Shown here piece by piece: positions 26,737-36,356 of a DNA stretch of 64,000 bases. The stretch covers positions 62,001-126,000 of the forward strand of contig NZ_QLLK01000003.1 in assembly GCF_003259505.1 (NCBI RefSeq). The letters run 5' to 3'. A model generated the notes under the pieces. The model had not been told where the DNA came from and did no database searches. It worked only from the letters and a program-made list of their open reading frames with translations. How positions within the stretch are numbered: position 1 is the first letter of the stretch; the number at the start of each line of letters is the position of its first letter. Position numbers and translations under genes: made by a program. Source of the stretch: Algoriphagus yeomjeoni. GTDB lineage: Bacteria; Bacteroidota; Bacteroidia; Cytophagales; Cyclobacteriaceae.

Positions 26737-27612
26737 TTATAATCCAGAAACTTCTGCTTCAGCATGGATTTTTTTCACAAGACCTTGAAGCACTTTTCCA
26801 GGTCCGCATTCTACAAACTCGGTAGCACCATCCGCAACCATGTTTTGAACAGATTGTGTCCATTTCACAGGAGCAGTGAGTTGTGCTATTAGATTGGCTT
26901 TGATTTCTGATATTTCAGTAACTGCCGTGGTGCTCACGTTTTGGTAAACAGGGCAGCTAGGCGTATGGAAGGTAGTTGCTTCGATAGCTGTTTGTAATTT
27001 TTCACGCGCTGGCTCCATCAATGGAGAGTGAAAAGCTCCGCCCACAGGAAGTGGAAGGGCACGCTTGGCTCCAGCTTCTTTCATCTTTTCACATGCAATC
27101 TCAATTCCTTTGTTGGAACCTGAGATTACTAGTTGGCCAGGACAATTATAGTTTGCAGGAACCACCACTTCTTCAGTGATGCTCGCGCAGATTTCTTCTA
27201 CTTTTTCGTCCGCCAGACCCAAGATGGCAGCCATCGTGGATGGATTGATCTCACAGGCTTCCTGCATAGCTAGCGCTCGCTGATAAACTAGTTTTAGTCC
27301 ATCTTCAAAAGCAAGCGTACCATTGGCTACTAAGGCTGAAAGTTCGCCCAAAGAATGACCTGCCACCATATCTGGCGCAAAATCAGGAGTTGTTTTGGCT
27401 AAAATTACAGAATGAAGAAATACAGCAGGTTGGGTTACATTAGTTTGCTTGAGTTCCTCAGCAGTTCCGTCAAACATGATGTCTGTGATGCGGAAACCCA
27501 AGATCTCATTTGCTCTTTCAAATAATTCTTTTGCTTCGGTACTTTCTTCATAAAGTGCTTTTCCCATTCCTGGGAATTGGGCGCCTTGGCCCGGAAAAAC
27601 AAATGCCTTCAT
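26737..27612 (-). CDS. fabD: Malonyl-CoA:ACP transacylase FabD
   Basis: The 291-residue protein is a standard FabD: FPGQGAQFPGMG at the start, QPAVFLHSV, the nucleophile motif AGHSLGE with Ser87, GAFHSPLM with the catalytic His, and ECGPGKVLQGL near the end. It loads malonyl groups from CoA onto acyl carrier protein for fatty acid synthesis. It stands apart from other fab genes here. Confidence 0.95.
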   Translation of the reverse strand: MKAFVFPGQGAQFPGMGKALYEESTEAKELFERANEILGFRITDIMFDGTAEELKQTNVTQPAVFLHSVILAKTTPDFAPDMVAGHSLGELSALVANGTLAFEDGLKLVYQRALAMQEACEINPSTMAAILGLADEKVEEICASITEEVVVPANYNCPGQLVISGSNKGIEIACEKMKEAGAKRALPLPVGGAFHSPLMEPAREKLQTAIEATTFHTPSCPVYQNVSTTAVTEISEIKANLIAQLTAPVKWTQSVQNMVADGATEFVECGPGKVLQGLVKKIHAEAEVSGL

Positions 27613-27683
27613 TAATTGGTGTTTTTTGTTCGGGGCAAATATAAGTCTTTTCCCAAATGTCGGTTTGCTAGTAAAGCCCGATG

Positions 27684-28121
27684 TTACAACACAGCAAAAC
27701 CGGTTTGCTCTAGATTTTCTTTGGAAAGAAATTTAGCTTTTTCTTCTGGACTAGCCAGTCTACAGGTGTTTTTCTTTCCAAACCACCGATATCGGTTTGC
27801 TCCAATCCAATCGTAGATTGGGTCTCTAACAAATTTGGGTAGTAGAATAAAAGTATACAATGCCGGCCAGAGTCCAGAGAGATTTCTTGCGATTTTAAGC
27901 GCTGCAGTACTTTTGTAATAGATTTCTCCTTTTTCTACAAGTACAATAGAGTCTAAATAATCCTCGCGAACCTCAAATTTGGAAAGTATTTGCCTACTGA
28001 AATCCTCTTGCAATGCTCCAACTAAGAAGTGATCTTTTTTATCGCGTTGGATTACAAAATCAATGGAAGTATTACATAGGTTGCATACCCCATCAAAGAA
28101 AATGATGGATTTATCTGACAT
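27684..28121 (-). CDS. DCC-family thiol-disulfide oxidoreductase-like (DUF393)
   Basis: The 145-residue protein opens with IIFFDGVCNLCNTSIDFV, the DxxCxxC motif that names the DCC family, and ends with YDWIGANRYRWFGKKNTC. The CxxC may act in redox chemistry; no activity is established for most members. The start codon overlaps the stop of the T9SS protein upstream by one base. Confidence 0.85.
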   Translation of the reverse strand: MSDKSIIFFDGVCNLCNTSIDFVIQRDKKDHFLVGALQEDFSRQILSKFEVREDYLDSIVLVEKGEIYYKSTAALKIARNLSGLWPALYTFILLPKFVRDPIYDWIGANRYRWFGKKNTCRLASPEEKAKFLSKENLEQTGFAVL

Positions 28122-30901
28122 TATCTAAGAAGTTGGATCGTTCCTTTTAGGGTCTGCTCTTTTTTCGCAGGATCGAGAACGTCAAAAACAACATTGCCTG
28201 AATAATAATAGGTTCCAGCTGGCAACTCATTTCCATTTTTATCTGTGCCATCCCATCTGATATAAATATCATTTTCATTGCTTTCCAGGCTGTTATAAGC
28301 GAAAACTTCCACACCCCAACGATTGACAATCAGAATATCAACTCCTAAAACAAATCTTGGACACTGCGCAAATGGATTGTCAAAAGCCATAAAGGTTTCA
28401 TTAAATCCATCTCCATTTGGAGTAAATGCATTTGGCAGATTATAGCTTGGGCAGTTATCTACGCAGACAATATTGCTAGGCTCAGATTCATTTCCTGAGC
28501 GATCTACTGCTGTGATGTAATAGCAACCTCTATAGTTCGGTAGATTAGAAATTGTAGTTTCTAGGTCTAGAGAAGATAATTCTGCCACTAATTCAAATTG
28601 TCCAGATTCTCCGTCAGGAGTAAAGTAAAGTTTATACCCGCTCAGCTCATCATCACACTCTCCTGTGAAATCAGGAGCCCAGCTTAAATCATGCTCATAA
28701 GTAGAATTGTTGCAAGGAACTTCTGCAAGATACTCGGTGCATTCTGGGCCTTCGAAAGTTAATACGGGAGGGCATGGAAGGCGATTATCATCAGGCTTAG
28801 CACATGCTATTTGAGATTTGTTTTCAAGAGGATAAACTAGTCCATCGACATTATAAGATCCTTTTGTAATGACGTAATAGCAGTATTCTAATTCTTTCTG
28901 AAGCGGAATTCCATTGAAGCTACCATCATCTAAATAGCTGAAACCTTCAGATGTCACATCTACATCAGCTATTTTTACAAATGTAGCATCATCCGCAGCA
29001 GCTGCATCTGTTCGATTTCTATATACCTCATGGCTGAACTGGCTTACAGCATTGTTCCAAGGAACAGTGAATTCCCAATTAACTTCGATCGCCTCGTTGA
29101 TTATGGTCAAATCAGTCCAAACAGATGAAGCTTTCGAGGATGTATCGATTTTAGTATTTCTATCAAGAAGAACTACTTCGTAATTGTAAACCAGGTTTTG
29201 GGTATTTAATCCTGTATCGGTGAAAAGCGTGTCGGAGGTGATTCCCAAAGAAACTTGTCCGGCATTCCCCGTGAATCCTGTGCTTCGCAAAAGTTCGTAG
29301 CTATATGGACCTGGGAATTGGACTCTGTCAATGTCATACGGCGGGGTCCATTTTACAAACATCTCGCCAGCAGTAGGATCGGTTTCCTCTACACTGACAT
29401 TTGTAATGATAGGTACATCTACGTCGATAGTCACACAAATTTCATCAGAGACTATACTTTCTCCAAGTCTAGGCTCTGGAAAGGCTGCTACCAATCTATA
29501 GCAATAGGTGTTTCCAGGAGCCAAACCTTGTCCACCATTAGTATCAAGGAAATCCAGCGTTTGCATGTTGGTAGTTCCGATTAGTTCATAACCGGCTCTT
29601 ATTCCAGTTTCACAGCTATCTGGCAGATAAGGATCTGAGTTTATTCTTCTCCAGATCTGCATTTCATTTGCTGAGTTGGCGCAAACATAAGGATCCCAGT
29701 TCAACTCCACTTCTCTACCAGGCATCTGTTCTATTTCATCAAAAGCAGGCGGTGGACCGACCACCTTTATTCGCCACGTTTTAATGTCTACTAGGGCTGG
29801 ACCAGAACTTGGATCATCTGTGATTCTCACCCTGACCTCATATTCCCTTGCTCTCACGTGATTGCAGACAGTCTGCCAATCGAAGTTTACAATCCCCGGA
29901 CTTACTTGATATTCGCTCTCTGGAGAATAGGTAGCTGGAGAGGTAGTAATTTCTATGGGCTCGCCAAATACTTCGATTTTGATAGGGTCTCCATCAGGAT
30001 CTTGGCCTTGAATAATTTCTTCTATTTTCGTCCCAGCTTCCACACAAATATCAGGAGGCAAGATCAACTCAGGTCTCCTATTGTTTGAGTTTTCGATAAT
30101 GATCTGCATATCTCGGACTACACTTCCGATAAGCTCATATTTTCCGTTGAGCTTTCGATATTCGTTAATCCTAAATGCCACATTAAATTGTCCGGCGGTA
30201 CCAGGAGCGTCCCAAATCAAATCACCGGTTATTGGATCTAATCTTAAAAATGCTGGGGTAGTGCCATCTTCTTGACTAAAACTGAACTCTGCAGATGCAG
30301 GGCTTCTATAGTTGTTTACAGGTCGTTGAAAATTCTGCTTAGGTATATCCATTACATAAGCCAAACTATCTCCATCTGGATCGTAAGCTCCTGGGTTATG
30401 AATATATCGAACGTTCACTGCTCCATTATCTACTGGAGGAATTGTCAAAACGGGAGAGTTATTTACCCCAATAAATGGATCAATGGTGATGGTGGTTTCT
30501 ACATAAAAAGGAGTATCCACCGAGTTGTCCATATTTAATGTCCTGTCATTTCGGTTGAATTCCTGAAATCGAATTGTATATTTTCCAGGTCCTTGAAAAG
30601 TGTGATAAATTACAAACGTGTTTTTTTCAATTTGATTACCTAGATCTTCTACCAAAGAAAATTCAGTTTCTGTATTGAGCCCATCAACGATTCTGCCGTC
30701 TCCAAAATTGATTTCTCCAGGTCCAAAAATTACATTTGATCTTGTATCTGTATAACCCACAACAGTTATAGCGTATTCTAGCGTTTGTGGAGAGACCCTC
30801 TCCGCTGTAATTTCTCCAGCTCTAATGTGTGTGGCCCAAGTTTCAGAAATTCCCGCAATCAGGAAGATTAAAAAAAGTCCAAGGGTGAGTTTCAGCTTCA
30901 T
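28121..30901 (-). CDS. T9SS type B-sorted protein, gliding-associated C-terminus
   Basis: The chosen start at 30901 gives 926 residues with a signal peptide (KLKLTLGLFLIFLIAGISETWA, then THIRAGE). Immunoglobulin-like, cadherin-like and fibronectin type III-like modules follow; the mature protein begins near THIRAGEITAERV. The C-terminus has the classical type B sorting signal NLPNAFTPNGDGFNETF, VNRWGVEVF and WDGTDKNGNELPAGTYYY, for secretion by the type IX system and surface attachment. Function is probably adhesion or surface structure; no enzyme domain was recognised. Confidence 0.88.
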   Translation of the reverse strand: MKLKLTLGLFLIFLIAGISETWATHIRAGEITAERVSPQTLEYAITVVGYTDTRSNVIFGPGEINFGDGRIVDGLNTETEFSLVEDLGNQIEKNTFVIYHTFQGPGKYTIRFQEFNRNDRTLNMDNSVDTPFYVETTITIDPFIGVNNSPVLTIPPVDNGAVNVRYIHNPGAYDPDGDSLAYVMDIPKQNFQRPVNNYRSPASAEFSFSQEDGTTPAFLRLDPITGDLIWDAPGTAGQFNVAFRINEYRKLNGKYELIGSVVRDMQIIIENSNNRRPELILPPDICVEAGTKIEEIIQGQDPDGDPIKIEVFGEPIEITTSPATYSPESEYQVSPGIVNFDWQTVCNHVRAREYEVRVRITDDPSSGPALVDIKTWRIKVVGPPPAFDEIEQMPGREVELNWDPYVCANSANEMQIWRRINSDPYLPDSCETGIRAGYELIGTTNMQTLDFLDTNGGQGLAPGNTYCYRLVAAFPEPRLGESIVSDEICVTIDVDVPIITNVSVEETDPTAGEMFVKWTPPYDIDRVQFPGPYSYELLRSTGFTGNAGQVSLGITSDTLFTDTGLNTQNLVYNYEVVLLDRNTKIDTSSKASSVWTDLTIINEAIEVNWEFTVPWNNAVSQFSHEVYRNRTDAAAADDATFVKIADVDVTSEGFSYLDDGSFNGIPLQKELEYCYYVITKGSYNVDGLVYPLENKSQIACAKPDDNRLPCPPVLTFEGPECTEYLAEVPCNNSTYEHDLSWAPDFTGECDDELSGYKLYFTPDGESGQFELVAELSSLDLETTISNLPNYRGCYYITAVDRSGNESEPSNIVCVDNCPSYNLPNAFTPNGDGFNETFMAFDNPFAQCPRFVLGVDILIVNRWGVEVFAYNSLESNENDIYIRWDGTDKNGNELPAGTYYYSGNVVFDVLDPAKKEQTLKGTIQLLR

Positions 30902-31200
30902 ATTGGTCAAGTTCATTAGTAAGGAGAAATAGAATGTACGAATTTATCCTATTCTTAGGTTTTAACTTACTTTCTGTTTCTATACGAAATAAATAGAAGT
31001 AAGTAGAAAATCTCTGCAATTTCAAACATTAAATCTCTTCATTTAGTTATAACGCCAACAAATTCTTCAAAGGTTGAAGTTTATTTAGAACTGATTAAAA
31101 TAAGAGAACTGTATTTGAATGAATTGTTTGCTAGTTGTTCCAAATGTAAATTTGGCACAATTAATCAAAGATTTCGTTTTAATCTAATCGCAAAAATTGT
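30902..31200. other. Divergent intergenic region (T9SS protein/sdhC)
   Basis: This 299-bp AT-rich stretch contains no gene. The only clear element is the promoter-like pair at 31124-31154 facing sdhC. Confidence 0.6.
31124..31154 (+). promoter_or_regulatory. Bacteroidota-type promoter of sdhCAB
   Basis: TTG at 31124-31126, a 20-bp spacer and TAAATTTG at 31147-31154 match the TTG...TAnnTTTG consensus. It lies 46 bp upstream of the sdhC start. Confidence 0.6.
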
Positions 31201-31881
31201 ATGAGCTGGGTTACAAAAACCTTGAGTAGCACAATAGGCAGGAAATTGATCATGGCGCTGACCGGACTTTTCCTGATCCTGTTTTTGACAGGTCACGTTT
31301 CAGGTAATTTACTGTTGTTTAAAGGTGATGGAGGAGAGGCATTTAATATTTATGCCAAATTCATGACCACCAATCCTGCAGTGAAGCTTCTATCTTGGCT
31401 GACCTATTCCTCAATTTTCTTCCATGTTATCTTTTCTGCTTGGCTTTCATGGACTAACAAGAAATCACGCCCGATTGGATATGGCGTATCTACTCCACCT
31501 TCCACTACGGTTTCTTCCCGTAATATGGGAATTCTTGGTACCATCATTTTAATTTTCATCGTGGTGCATATGCAGAGCTTCTGGGCTCAAATGCACTGGG
31601 GAGACCTTCCGATTGTAACCTACGAAGGTGAGCAGTACAAGGATCTATTCAGCATTGTAAGCTTTGCTTTCCAAAATGAGTTGATGGTCATCGGTTATGT
31701 AGTTGCAATGGCTTTCTTAGCGTTTCACCTTTCTCACGGATTTGCAAGTGCTTTCCAGACCCTAGGTTTGAATCATGCGAAATACTCTCCAGCCATTGCC
31801 GTAATCGGAAAAATCTATTGCATCTTGGTTCCTATTCTATTCGCCAGCATGCCAGTTTACATCTATTTCACACAGAGCTAA
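31201..31881 (+). CDS. sdhC: Succinate dehydrogenase cytochrome b subunit
   Basis: The 226-residue membrane protein has about five TM helices and the Bacteroidota/epsilon-type SdhC start SSTIGRKLIMALTGLFLILFLTGHVSGNLLLF. Conserved histidines in TGHVSGN, SSIFFHVIFS, VVHMQ and FHLSHGFASAF are candidates for the two b-heme axial ligands. It anchors SdhAB, carries electrons to menaquinone, and faces both membrane leaflets. First gene of a three-gene operon (13-bp gap to sdhA). Confidence 0.93.
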   Translation: MSWVTKTLSSTIGRKLIMALTGLFLILFLTGHVSGNLLLFKGDGGEAFNIYAKFMTTNPAVKLLSWLTYSSIFFHVIFSAWLSWTNKKSRPIGYGVSTPPSTTVSSRNMGILGTIILIFIVVHMQSFWAQMHWGDLPIVTYEGEQYKDLFSIVSFAFQNELMVIGYVVAMAFLAFHLSHGFASAFQTLGLNHAKYSPAIAVIGKIYCILVPILFASMPVYIYFTQS

Positions 31882-31894
31882 TCAATAGTCCCTT

Positions 31895-33829
31895 ATGATA
31901 CTAGATTCAAAAGCCCCAATTGGCCCTTTAGCCGAAAAGTGGACTAAACATAAGTTTAACAGTAAGCTGGTGAACCCGGCAAACAAGAGAAAATACGAAG
32001 TAATCGTAGTAGGTACTGGTCTTGCAGGAGCTTCTGCAGCAGCTTCACTGGCAGAATTAGGATATAAAGTGAAAGCTTTTTGCTTTCAGGATAGCCCCCG
32101 TCGTGCGCACTCTATCGCTGCACAAGGTGGGATCAACGCCGCCAAAAACTATCAGAATGACGGTGACTCTGTTTTCAGACTATTCTACGATACCATCAAA
32201 GGTGGTGATTACCGTTCCCGCGAATCAAATGTCTATCGATTGGCAGAAGTTTCTGTAAATATCATCGATCAGTGCGTTGCTCAAGGTGTACCTTTCGCCA
32301 GAGAATATGGAGGATTGCTTGCCAACCGTTCATTCGGTGGAGCGCAGGTTTCCAGAACTTTCTATGCCAGGGGCCAAACGGGACAGCAGTTGCTGCTAGG
32401 AGCTTATTCAGCGTTGAGCCGTCAAGTTGCCAATGGTAAAGTGAAGCTTTATCCACGTACCGAAATGATGGACGTCGTGACGATAGATGGTCATGCACGC
32501 GGTATTGTCACTAGAAACTTGATTACTGGTGCTATCGAAACTCATGCTGCACATGCGGTTTTACTTTGTACTGGTGGATACGGAAACGTATTTTTCCTCT
32601 CTACCAATGCAATGGGATCAAATGTAACTGCGGCATGGAGAGCGCATAAGAAAGGTGCTTACTTTGCCAATCCTTGTTACACTCAGATCCACCCAACTTG
32701 TATTCCAGTATCCGGAGATCATCAGTCTAAGTTGACCTTGATGTCTGAGTCACTTAGAAATGACGGCCGTGTTTGGGTGCCAAAGACCAAAGAGACGGCA
32801 GAAAAACTACGGAAAGGTGAAATCAAGCCAAAAGACATTAAGGATGAGGATAGAGATTATTACTTAGAAAGAAAATATCCATCTTTCGGCAACCTTGTTC
32901 CTCGAGATGTTGCTTCCAGAAATGCGAAAGACGTCTGTGACGAAGGTCGTGGTGTAAATGAAACTGGTCAGGCGGTATTCTTGGATTTCCGAGATGCAAT
33001 CAATCGCGATAGCGAAGATGCGATCCGTGCGAGATACGGCAACTTGTTTGACATGTATCAGCAGATCACTGGTGAGAATCCTTACCAGACTCCAATGAAG
33101 ATTTATCCAGCGGTACACTATACGATGGGTGGGCTTTGGGTTGATTATAATTTGTCTACTACTGTTCCAGGGCTTTATTCCTTGGGCGAGGCAAACTTCT
33201 CAGATCACGGAGCAAACAGACTGGGAGCTTCAGCTTTGATGCAAGGTTTGGCAGATGGTTACTTTGTAATCCCTTATACGATCGGTGATTATTTGGCACA
33301 AATAGGTCCTGCGCCAGTAGATGCAAATCACCCGGCTTTTGCGGAAGCAGAAAAAGGCGTAAAAGATGCAATCCAAAAGCTTTTAAGTATCAACGGAAGC
33401 AAAACTGTGGATTACTTTCATAAAAAATTGGGACATATCATGTGGGAATACTGTGGTATGGCGAGAAATGCAGAAGGCTTGACGAAAGCGAAAGGCATGA
33501 TCCAAGATCTGAAAAAAGAGTTCTGGAAAGATGTGAAAGTGCTTGGTGCCAATGAGGAACTGAATCAGACCTTGGAGAAAGCAAGCCGAGTGGCTGATTT
33601 CTTGGAGTTGGGAGAATTGATGATAGACGACGCACTCAATAGAAATGAGTCTTGTGGCGGACACTTCAGAACAGAATCTCAAACTCCAGAGGGAGAGGCG
33701 CTAAGAGATGATGAGAACTATGCATATGTAGCTGCTTGGAAATTCATAGCTGAAAATGCTCCTGAGGAATTGAACAAGGAGCCGTTGGAATTCGAAAACG
33801 TGAAGCTGACTCAGAGATCTTACAAATAA
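31895..33829 (+). CDS. sdhA: Succinate dehydrogenase/fumarate reductase flavoprotein
   Basis: The 644-residue protein has the FAD-binding [17 protein letters not shown] near 40-56, [13 protein letters not shown] with His72 as the covalent FAD site, [13 protein letters not shown] for substrate binding, and [11 protein letters not shown] and [18 protein letters not shown]. It oxidises succinate to fumarate (or the reverse) on the cytoplasmic face. It is followed by sdhB after 118 bp, an unusually long gap filled by the 90-bp leader element. Confidence 0.96.
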   Translation: MILDSKAPIGPLAEKWTKHKFNSKLVNPANKRKYEVIVVGTGLAGASAAASLAELGYKVKAFCFQDSPRRAHSIAAQGGINAAKNYQNDGDSVFRLFYDTIKGGDYRSRESNVYRLAEVSVNIIDQCVAQGVPFAREYGGLLANRSFGGAQVSRTFYARGQTGQQLLLGAYSALSRQVANGKVKLYPRTEMMDVVTIDGHARGIVTRNLITGAIETHAAHAVLLCTGGYGNVFFLSTNAMGSNVTAAWRAHKKGAYFANPCYTQIHPTCIPVSGDHQSKLTLMSESLRNDGRVWVPKTKETAEKLRKGEIKPKDIKDEDRDYYLERKYPSFGNLVPRDVASRNAKDVCDEGRGVNETGQAVFLDFRDAINRDSEDAIRARYGNLFDMYQQITGENPYQTPMKIYPAVHYTMGGLWVDYNLSTTVPGLYSLGEANFSDHGANRLGASALMQGLADGYFVIPYTIGDYLAQIGPAPVDANHPAFAEAEKGVKDAIQKLLSINGSKTVDYFHKKLGHIMWEYCGMARNAEGLTKAKGMIQDLKKEFWKDVKVLGANEELNQTLEKASRVADFLELGELMIDDALNRNESCGGHFRTESQTPEGEALRDDENYAYVAAWKFIAENAPEELNKEPLEFENVKLTQRSYK

Positions 33830-33857
33830 ATTCAAGACTTTAATTCATAACTATATA

Positions 33858-33947
33858 ATGAAATCGAGCATGTCGAAAACGATACACAGAGTTAAGGTTG
33901 TACGCCGTGCGAGATTCCATGTGGCCATTGAAAAAAAATATAAACAC
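33858..33947 (+). repeat. 90-bp conserved leader, copy 2 (sdhA-sdhB gap)
   Basis: These 90 bases end exactly at the sdhB start and match the leader of the barrel gene at 9443-9532 (63 of 90 identical, no gaps, by hand). Here the ATG at 33858 opens a frame that runs on into sdhB without a stop (30 extra codons), whereas copy 1 has a stop; so the frame is not conserved and the element is more likely RNA/DNA than protein. It separates sdhA from sdhB inside an operon. Confidence 0.6.
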
Positions 33948-34697
33948 ATGAAACTGACATTAAAAATATGGAGACAAAAGAACGCCGGTGATAAAGGCAG
34001 TTTTGTCACCTATCCAATAGATGGTATTTCCACTGACATGTCATTCCTAGAAATGATGGATGTTTTGAATGAGGAACTTACTGCCAATGGAGAAGATCCA
34101 GTACATTTTGATCACGATTGCCGTGAAGGTATCTGTGGAATGTGCTCACTGTATATCAATGGCCATCCACATGGTCCAAAACAAACTACTACCTGTCAAC
34201 TTCACATGCGTTCTTTCTCTGACGGAGATACCATTACGATCGAGCCTTGGAGAGCGAAAGCTTTTCCAGTGGTGAAGGATTTAGTGGTAGATCGCAGCTC
34301 ATTCGATAGAATAATCCAAGCAGGGGGTTATGTATCGGTGAATACTGGTGGTGTCCCTGATGCGAATGAGATTCCTATTCCGAAGAGAATTGCGGATGAA
34401 GCTTTTGATTCGGCTACTTGTATAGGTTGTGGAGCTTGCGTGGCAGCATGTAAAAATGCTTCTGCTATGCTATTCACTTCTGCGAAGATCTCCCAGTTGG
34501 CGATGCTTCCACAAGGTCAAGTGGAAAGAATGAGCAGAGCTGAAAAGATGGTTGCTCAGATGGATGCCGAAGGTTTCGGGGCGTGTACTAATACAGGTGC
34601 TTGCGAGGCAGAATGTCCTAAAGGCATCAGCTTGACGAATATCGCTAGAATGAACAGAGAATATTTCGCTGCTTCAGTTAAGAGCGAGACAGTATAA
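33948..34697 (+). CDS. sdhB: Succinate dehydrogenase iron-sulfur subunit
   Basis: The ATG at 33948 gives 249 residues starting [10 protein letters not shown], the usual family start; an upstream in-frame ATG would add 30 basic residues that fall entirely in the repeat leader. Ligands are visible for the [2Fe-2S] cluster (CREGICGMC at 58-66, Cys83), the [4Fe-4S] cluster ([11 protein letters not shown] at 158-168) and [14 protein letters not shown]. The last 17 codons and terminator recur downstream at 37710, making this gene the left boundary of an islet. Confidence 0.95.
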   Translation: MKLTLKIWRQKNAGDKGSFVTYPIDGISTDMSFLEMMDVLNEELTANGEDPVHFDHDCREGICGMCSLYINGHPHGPKQTTTCQLHMRSFSDGDTITIEPWRAKAFPVVKDLVVDRSSFDRIIQAGGYVSVNTGGVPDANEIPIPKRIADEAFDSATCIGCGACVAACKNASAMLFTSAKISQLAMLPQGQVERMSRAEKMVAQMDAEGFGACTNTGACEAECPKGISLTNIARMNREYFAASVKSETV

Positions 34698-34751
34698 TTG
34701 GATTTCAGAATTCACAGAATATAAAAAAGCCGGCGAGAGTCGGCTTTTTTT
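34646..34751 (+). repeat. Direct repeat, left copy (sdhB 3' end and terminator)
   Basis: This 106-bp stretch contains the last codons of sdhB, its stop and the terminator, and is repeated at 37710-37816 with about 14 differences and one indel. It forms the left end of a 3.06-kb islet. Confidence 0.85.
34723..34751 (+). terminator. Rho-independent terminator of the sdh operon
   Basis: A stem (AAAAAAGCCG/CGGCTTTTTT, loop GCGAGAGT) and seven T residues follow the sdhB stop by 25 bp. Confidence 0.85.
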
Positions 34752-34925
34752 GGGTTTGGGGGGGATAGACTTTGTGCATTCAATTATTTGAGAGGATTAT
34801 TTCTTAATTTATGGGATAGATATGGGATAGAAGAGACTTCATAAAGGATAAATTTGGGAGGTCTAGGTAAATGAAAAATAACCGAATTTGCTTGTTTAAA
34901 CGCATTATTATCAACTCTGTAATAT

Positions 34926-35966
34926 ATGAATCTTCCTAAATACAAACGATCGAATCAAACAGGCCGGAAAGGTTTAAACAAACTTAAGGGGATTGTGGAA
35001 GAACAATTAGAATGGATTTTAAGGCCCTCCCATCAAGAAGATGATTTTGGTATTGATGGTTACATTGACATAATTGATGGTGAAAGCGTAACAGGTAAAT
35101 CAATTGCATTCCAAGTTAAGACGGGGCAATCTTACCTAGTCGAACTTGATGAAAATCACTGGCTTTTCCGTGATACTTTTGAACACCTGAACTATTACCT
35201 AAACCACGATATTCCTGTTCTTGTAATCCTAGTCGATGATGTTGAGAATGTTGCTTATTGGGAAATATGCAAAGCTGAATTCACAAATAGAACTGGGAAC
35301 TCTTGGACAATGCCAATCCCGAAGAGTCAACACCTAAATGCTGAAAGCAAAGAAATTCTAAAAAACTACGTTTCATCAAATGTTGATTATGCATCCCAAC
35401 TTGAAAACTATTGGGATGGAAATAAACTTTTGACTGATTCGGGACATATTTTACTTATAGCAGGTAAGGATGATATTAAGAACTTAAATTATCAACCCTT
35501 TATTGAATTCCTTAATAGAGCATGTTCTAATAAACAACTATTAATACATCTCTGTGAGAAGGTTGAGATAGGAATCCATGGCTACGATTATGAAAAACGT
35601 GAACTTTATGAAATTGAGGAAGTCAAACATTGGATAACACAAATATTTTCAATGGTTCCAGGATTAACCTATTTTCTAGTAAATCATGAACGAGCTCAGT
35701 TTTTGAAACTATTCATGTTTTGCAGAATTGACTTTGAAGTCGTTCCTAATAGTGAAACTCAAGACGGTAAACTTATCAAGCAAAAGGTAGAATTTGATTC
35801 AAAACAACTAGTAAAGATTTTCGAAATAATCTTTAATGATCTAAATGATTTTACTGAAGCATTTAAGATTGCATTGAAGGTTAATGAACGCGTCTCAAAA
35901 AACATAATGAGCTGCTTAACTGGTGTGGACTGGGAAACCATTAAGAAAAAGGATAACAGCATGTAA
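34926..35966 (+). CDS. DUF4365 (PD-(D/E)XK nuclease-like) protein
   Basis: The 346-residue protein begins with a DUF4365 domain: GRKGLNKLKGIVEEQLEWIL, then EDDFGIDGYIDI (39-50) and KSIAFQVKTG (58-67). The Asp-x-x-x...Q-V-K arrangement is that of the restriction-endonuclease-like fold. DUF4365 proteins are often found in defence and mobile islands. The remaining 220 residues are unassigned. It is the first gene of the islet after the sdhB tail, AT-rich compared with flanking genes, and followed by an HsdS-like tail remnant. Confidence 0.8.
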   Translation: MNLPKYKRSNQTGRKGLNKLKGIVEEQLEWILRPSHQEDDFGIDGYIDIIDGESVTGKSIAFQVKTGQSYLVELDENHWLFRDTFEHLNYYLNHDIPVLVILVDDVENVAYWEICKAEFTNRTGNSWTMPIPKSQHLNAESKEILKNYVSSNVDYASQLENYWDGNKLLTDSGHILLIAGKDDIKNLNYQPFIEFLNRACSNKQLLIHLCEKVEIGIHGYDYEKRELYEIEEVKHWITQIFSMVPGLTYFLVNHERAQFLKLFMFCRIDFEVVPNSETQDGKLIKQKVEFDSKQLVKIFEIIFNDLNDFTEAFKIALKVNERVSKNIMSCLTGVDWETIKKKDNSM

Positions 35967-36011
35967 AGTGCATTGCAACGAATTCTACATTTAACGGTAG
36001 TTTAAACAGAT

Positions 36012-36170
36012 TTTACCCAATCGATAAAGATTTTCTTCAAATTACTGTATCAATGGTTCCAACCAATCTATTACAACAAGTTGCTTTCATCAAGGAAATA
36101 GATAAGCTGAAATACTTTCAACGCAAGACACGCTTATTCAATAGCGATAGGCAGGGAAGTGATGCTGAAT
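36012..36170 (+). pseudogene. HsdS-like C-terminal remnant, copy 1
   Basis: One frame reads LQQVAFIKEIDKLKYFQRKT from 36071, typical of the C-terminal helix of the type I RM specificity subunit (LQ..F..F....DKLK). It has no start and is cut off by stops downstream. A diverged copy lies at 37505-37650; the 57-bp core matches at 45 positions with most changes in third positions, indicating former coding pressure. Confidence 0.5.
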
Positions 36171-36324
36171 TTTGCTTGGGTTGGGAATGCCTACTTTGAG
36201 TACAGGGAGTTTAGATCTTCATCGTTAGCCTTTAATATGTGGTTTTCTTAATTAACCTTTTGGCAAAAAACCTTTATTAAAAGACTTGCTATTTAAGATT
36301 TTTTCATTTTTCTTAATTAAGAGT

Positions 36325-36332
36325 TATCTTTG
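36325..36332 (+). promoter_or_regulatory. Putative -7 element of fic
   Basis: TATCTTTG matches the TAnnTTTG consensus. No TTG is at normal spacing, but the upstream 13-nt direct repeats could be operator sites. Confidence 0.4.
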
Positions 36333-36356
36333 CTTAAGTGAATTTCGATTGGTAAA

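Larger units (their letters stand above)
35967..36356. other. HsdS-like tail remnant and Fic promoter region
   Basis: This 390-bp gap has no intact gene. Its left half (about 36012-36170) contains a fragment in one frame resembling the coiled-coil end of a type I restriction specificity subunit (LQQVAFIKEIDKLKYFQ). Its right half is AT-rich with two copies of TTTTCTTAATTAA (36243-36255 and 36308-36320) and a -7-like TATCTTTG at 36325-36332, which lies 24 bp before the fic start. Confidence 0.6.

Noticed and set aside
33858..33947. N-terminal extension of SdhB by 30 basic residues
   Set aside because: The extra codons lie in the repeated leader, copy 1 has a stop there, and the family start is [10 protein letters not shown] at 33948.
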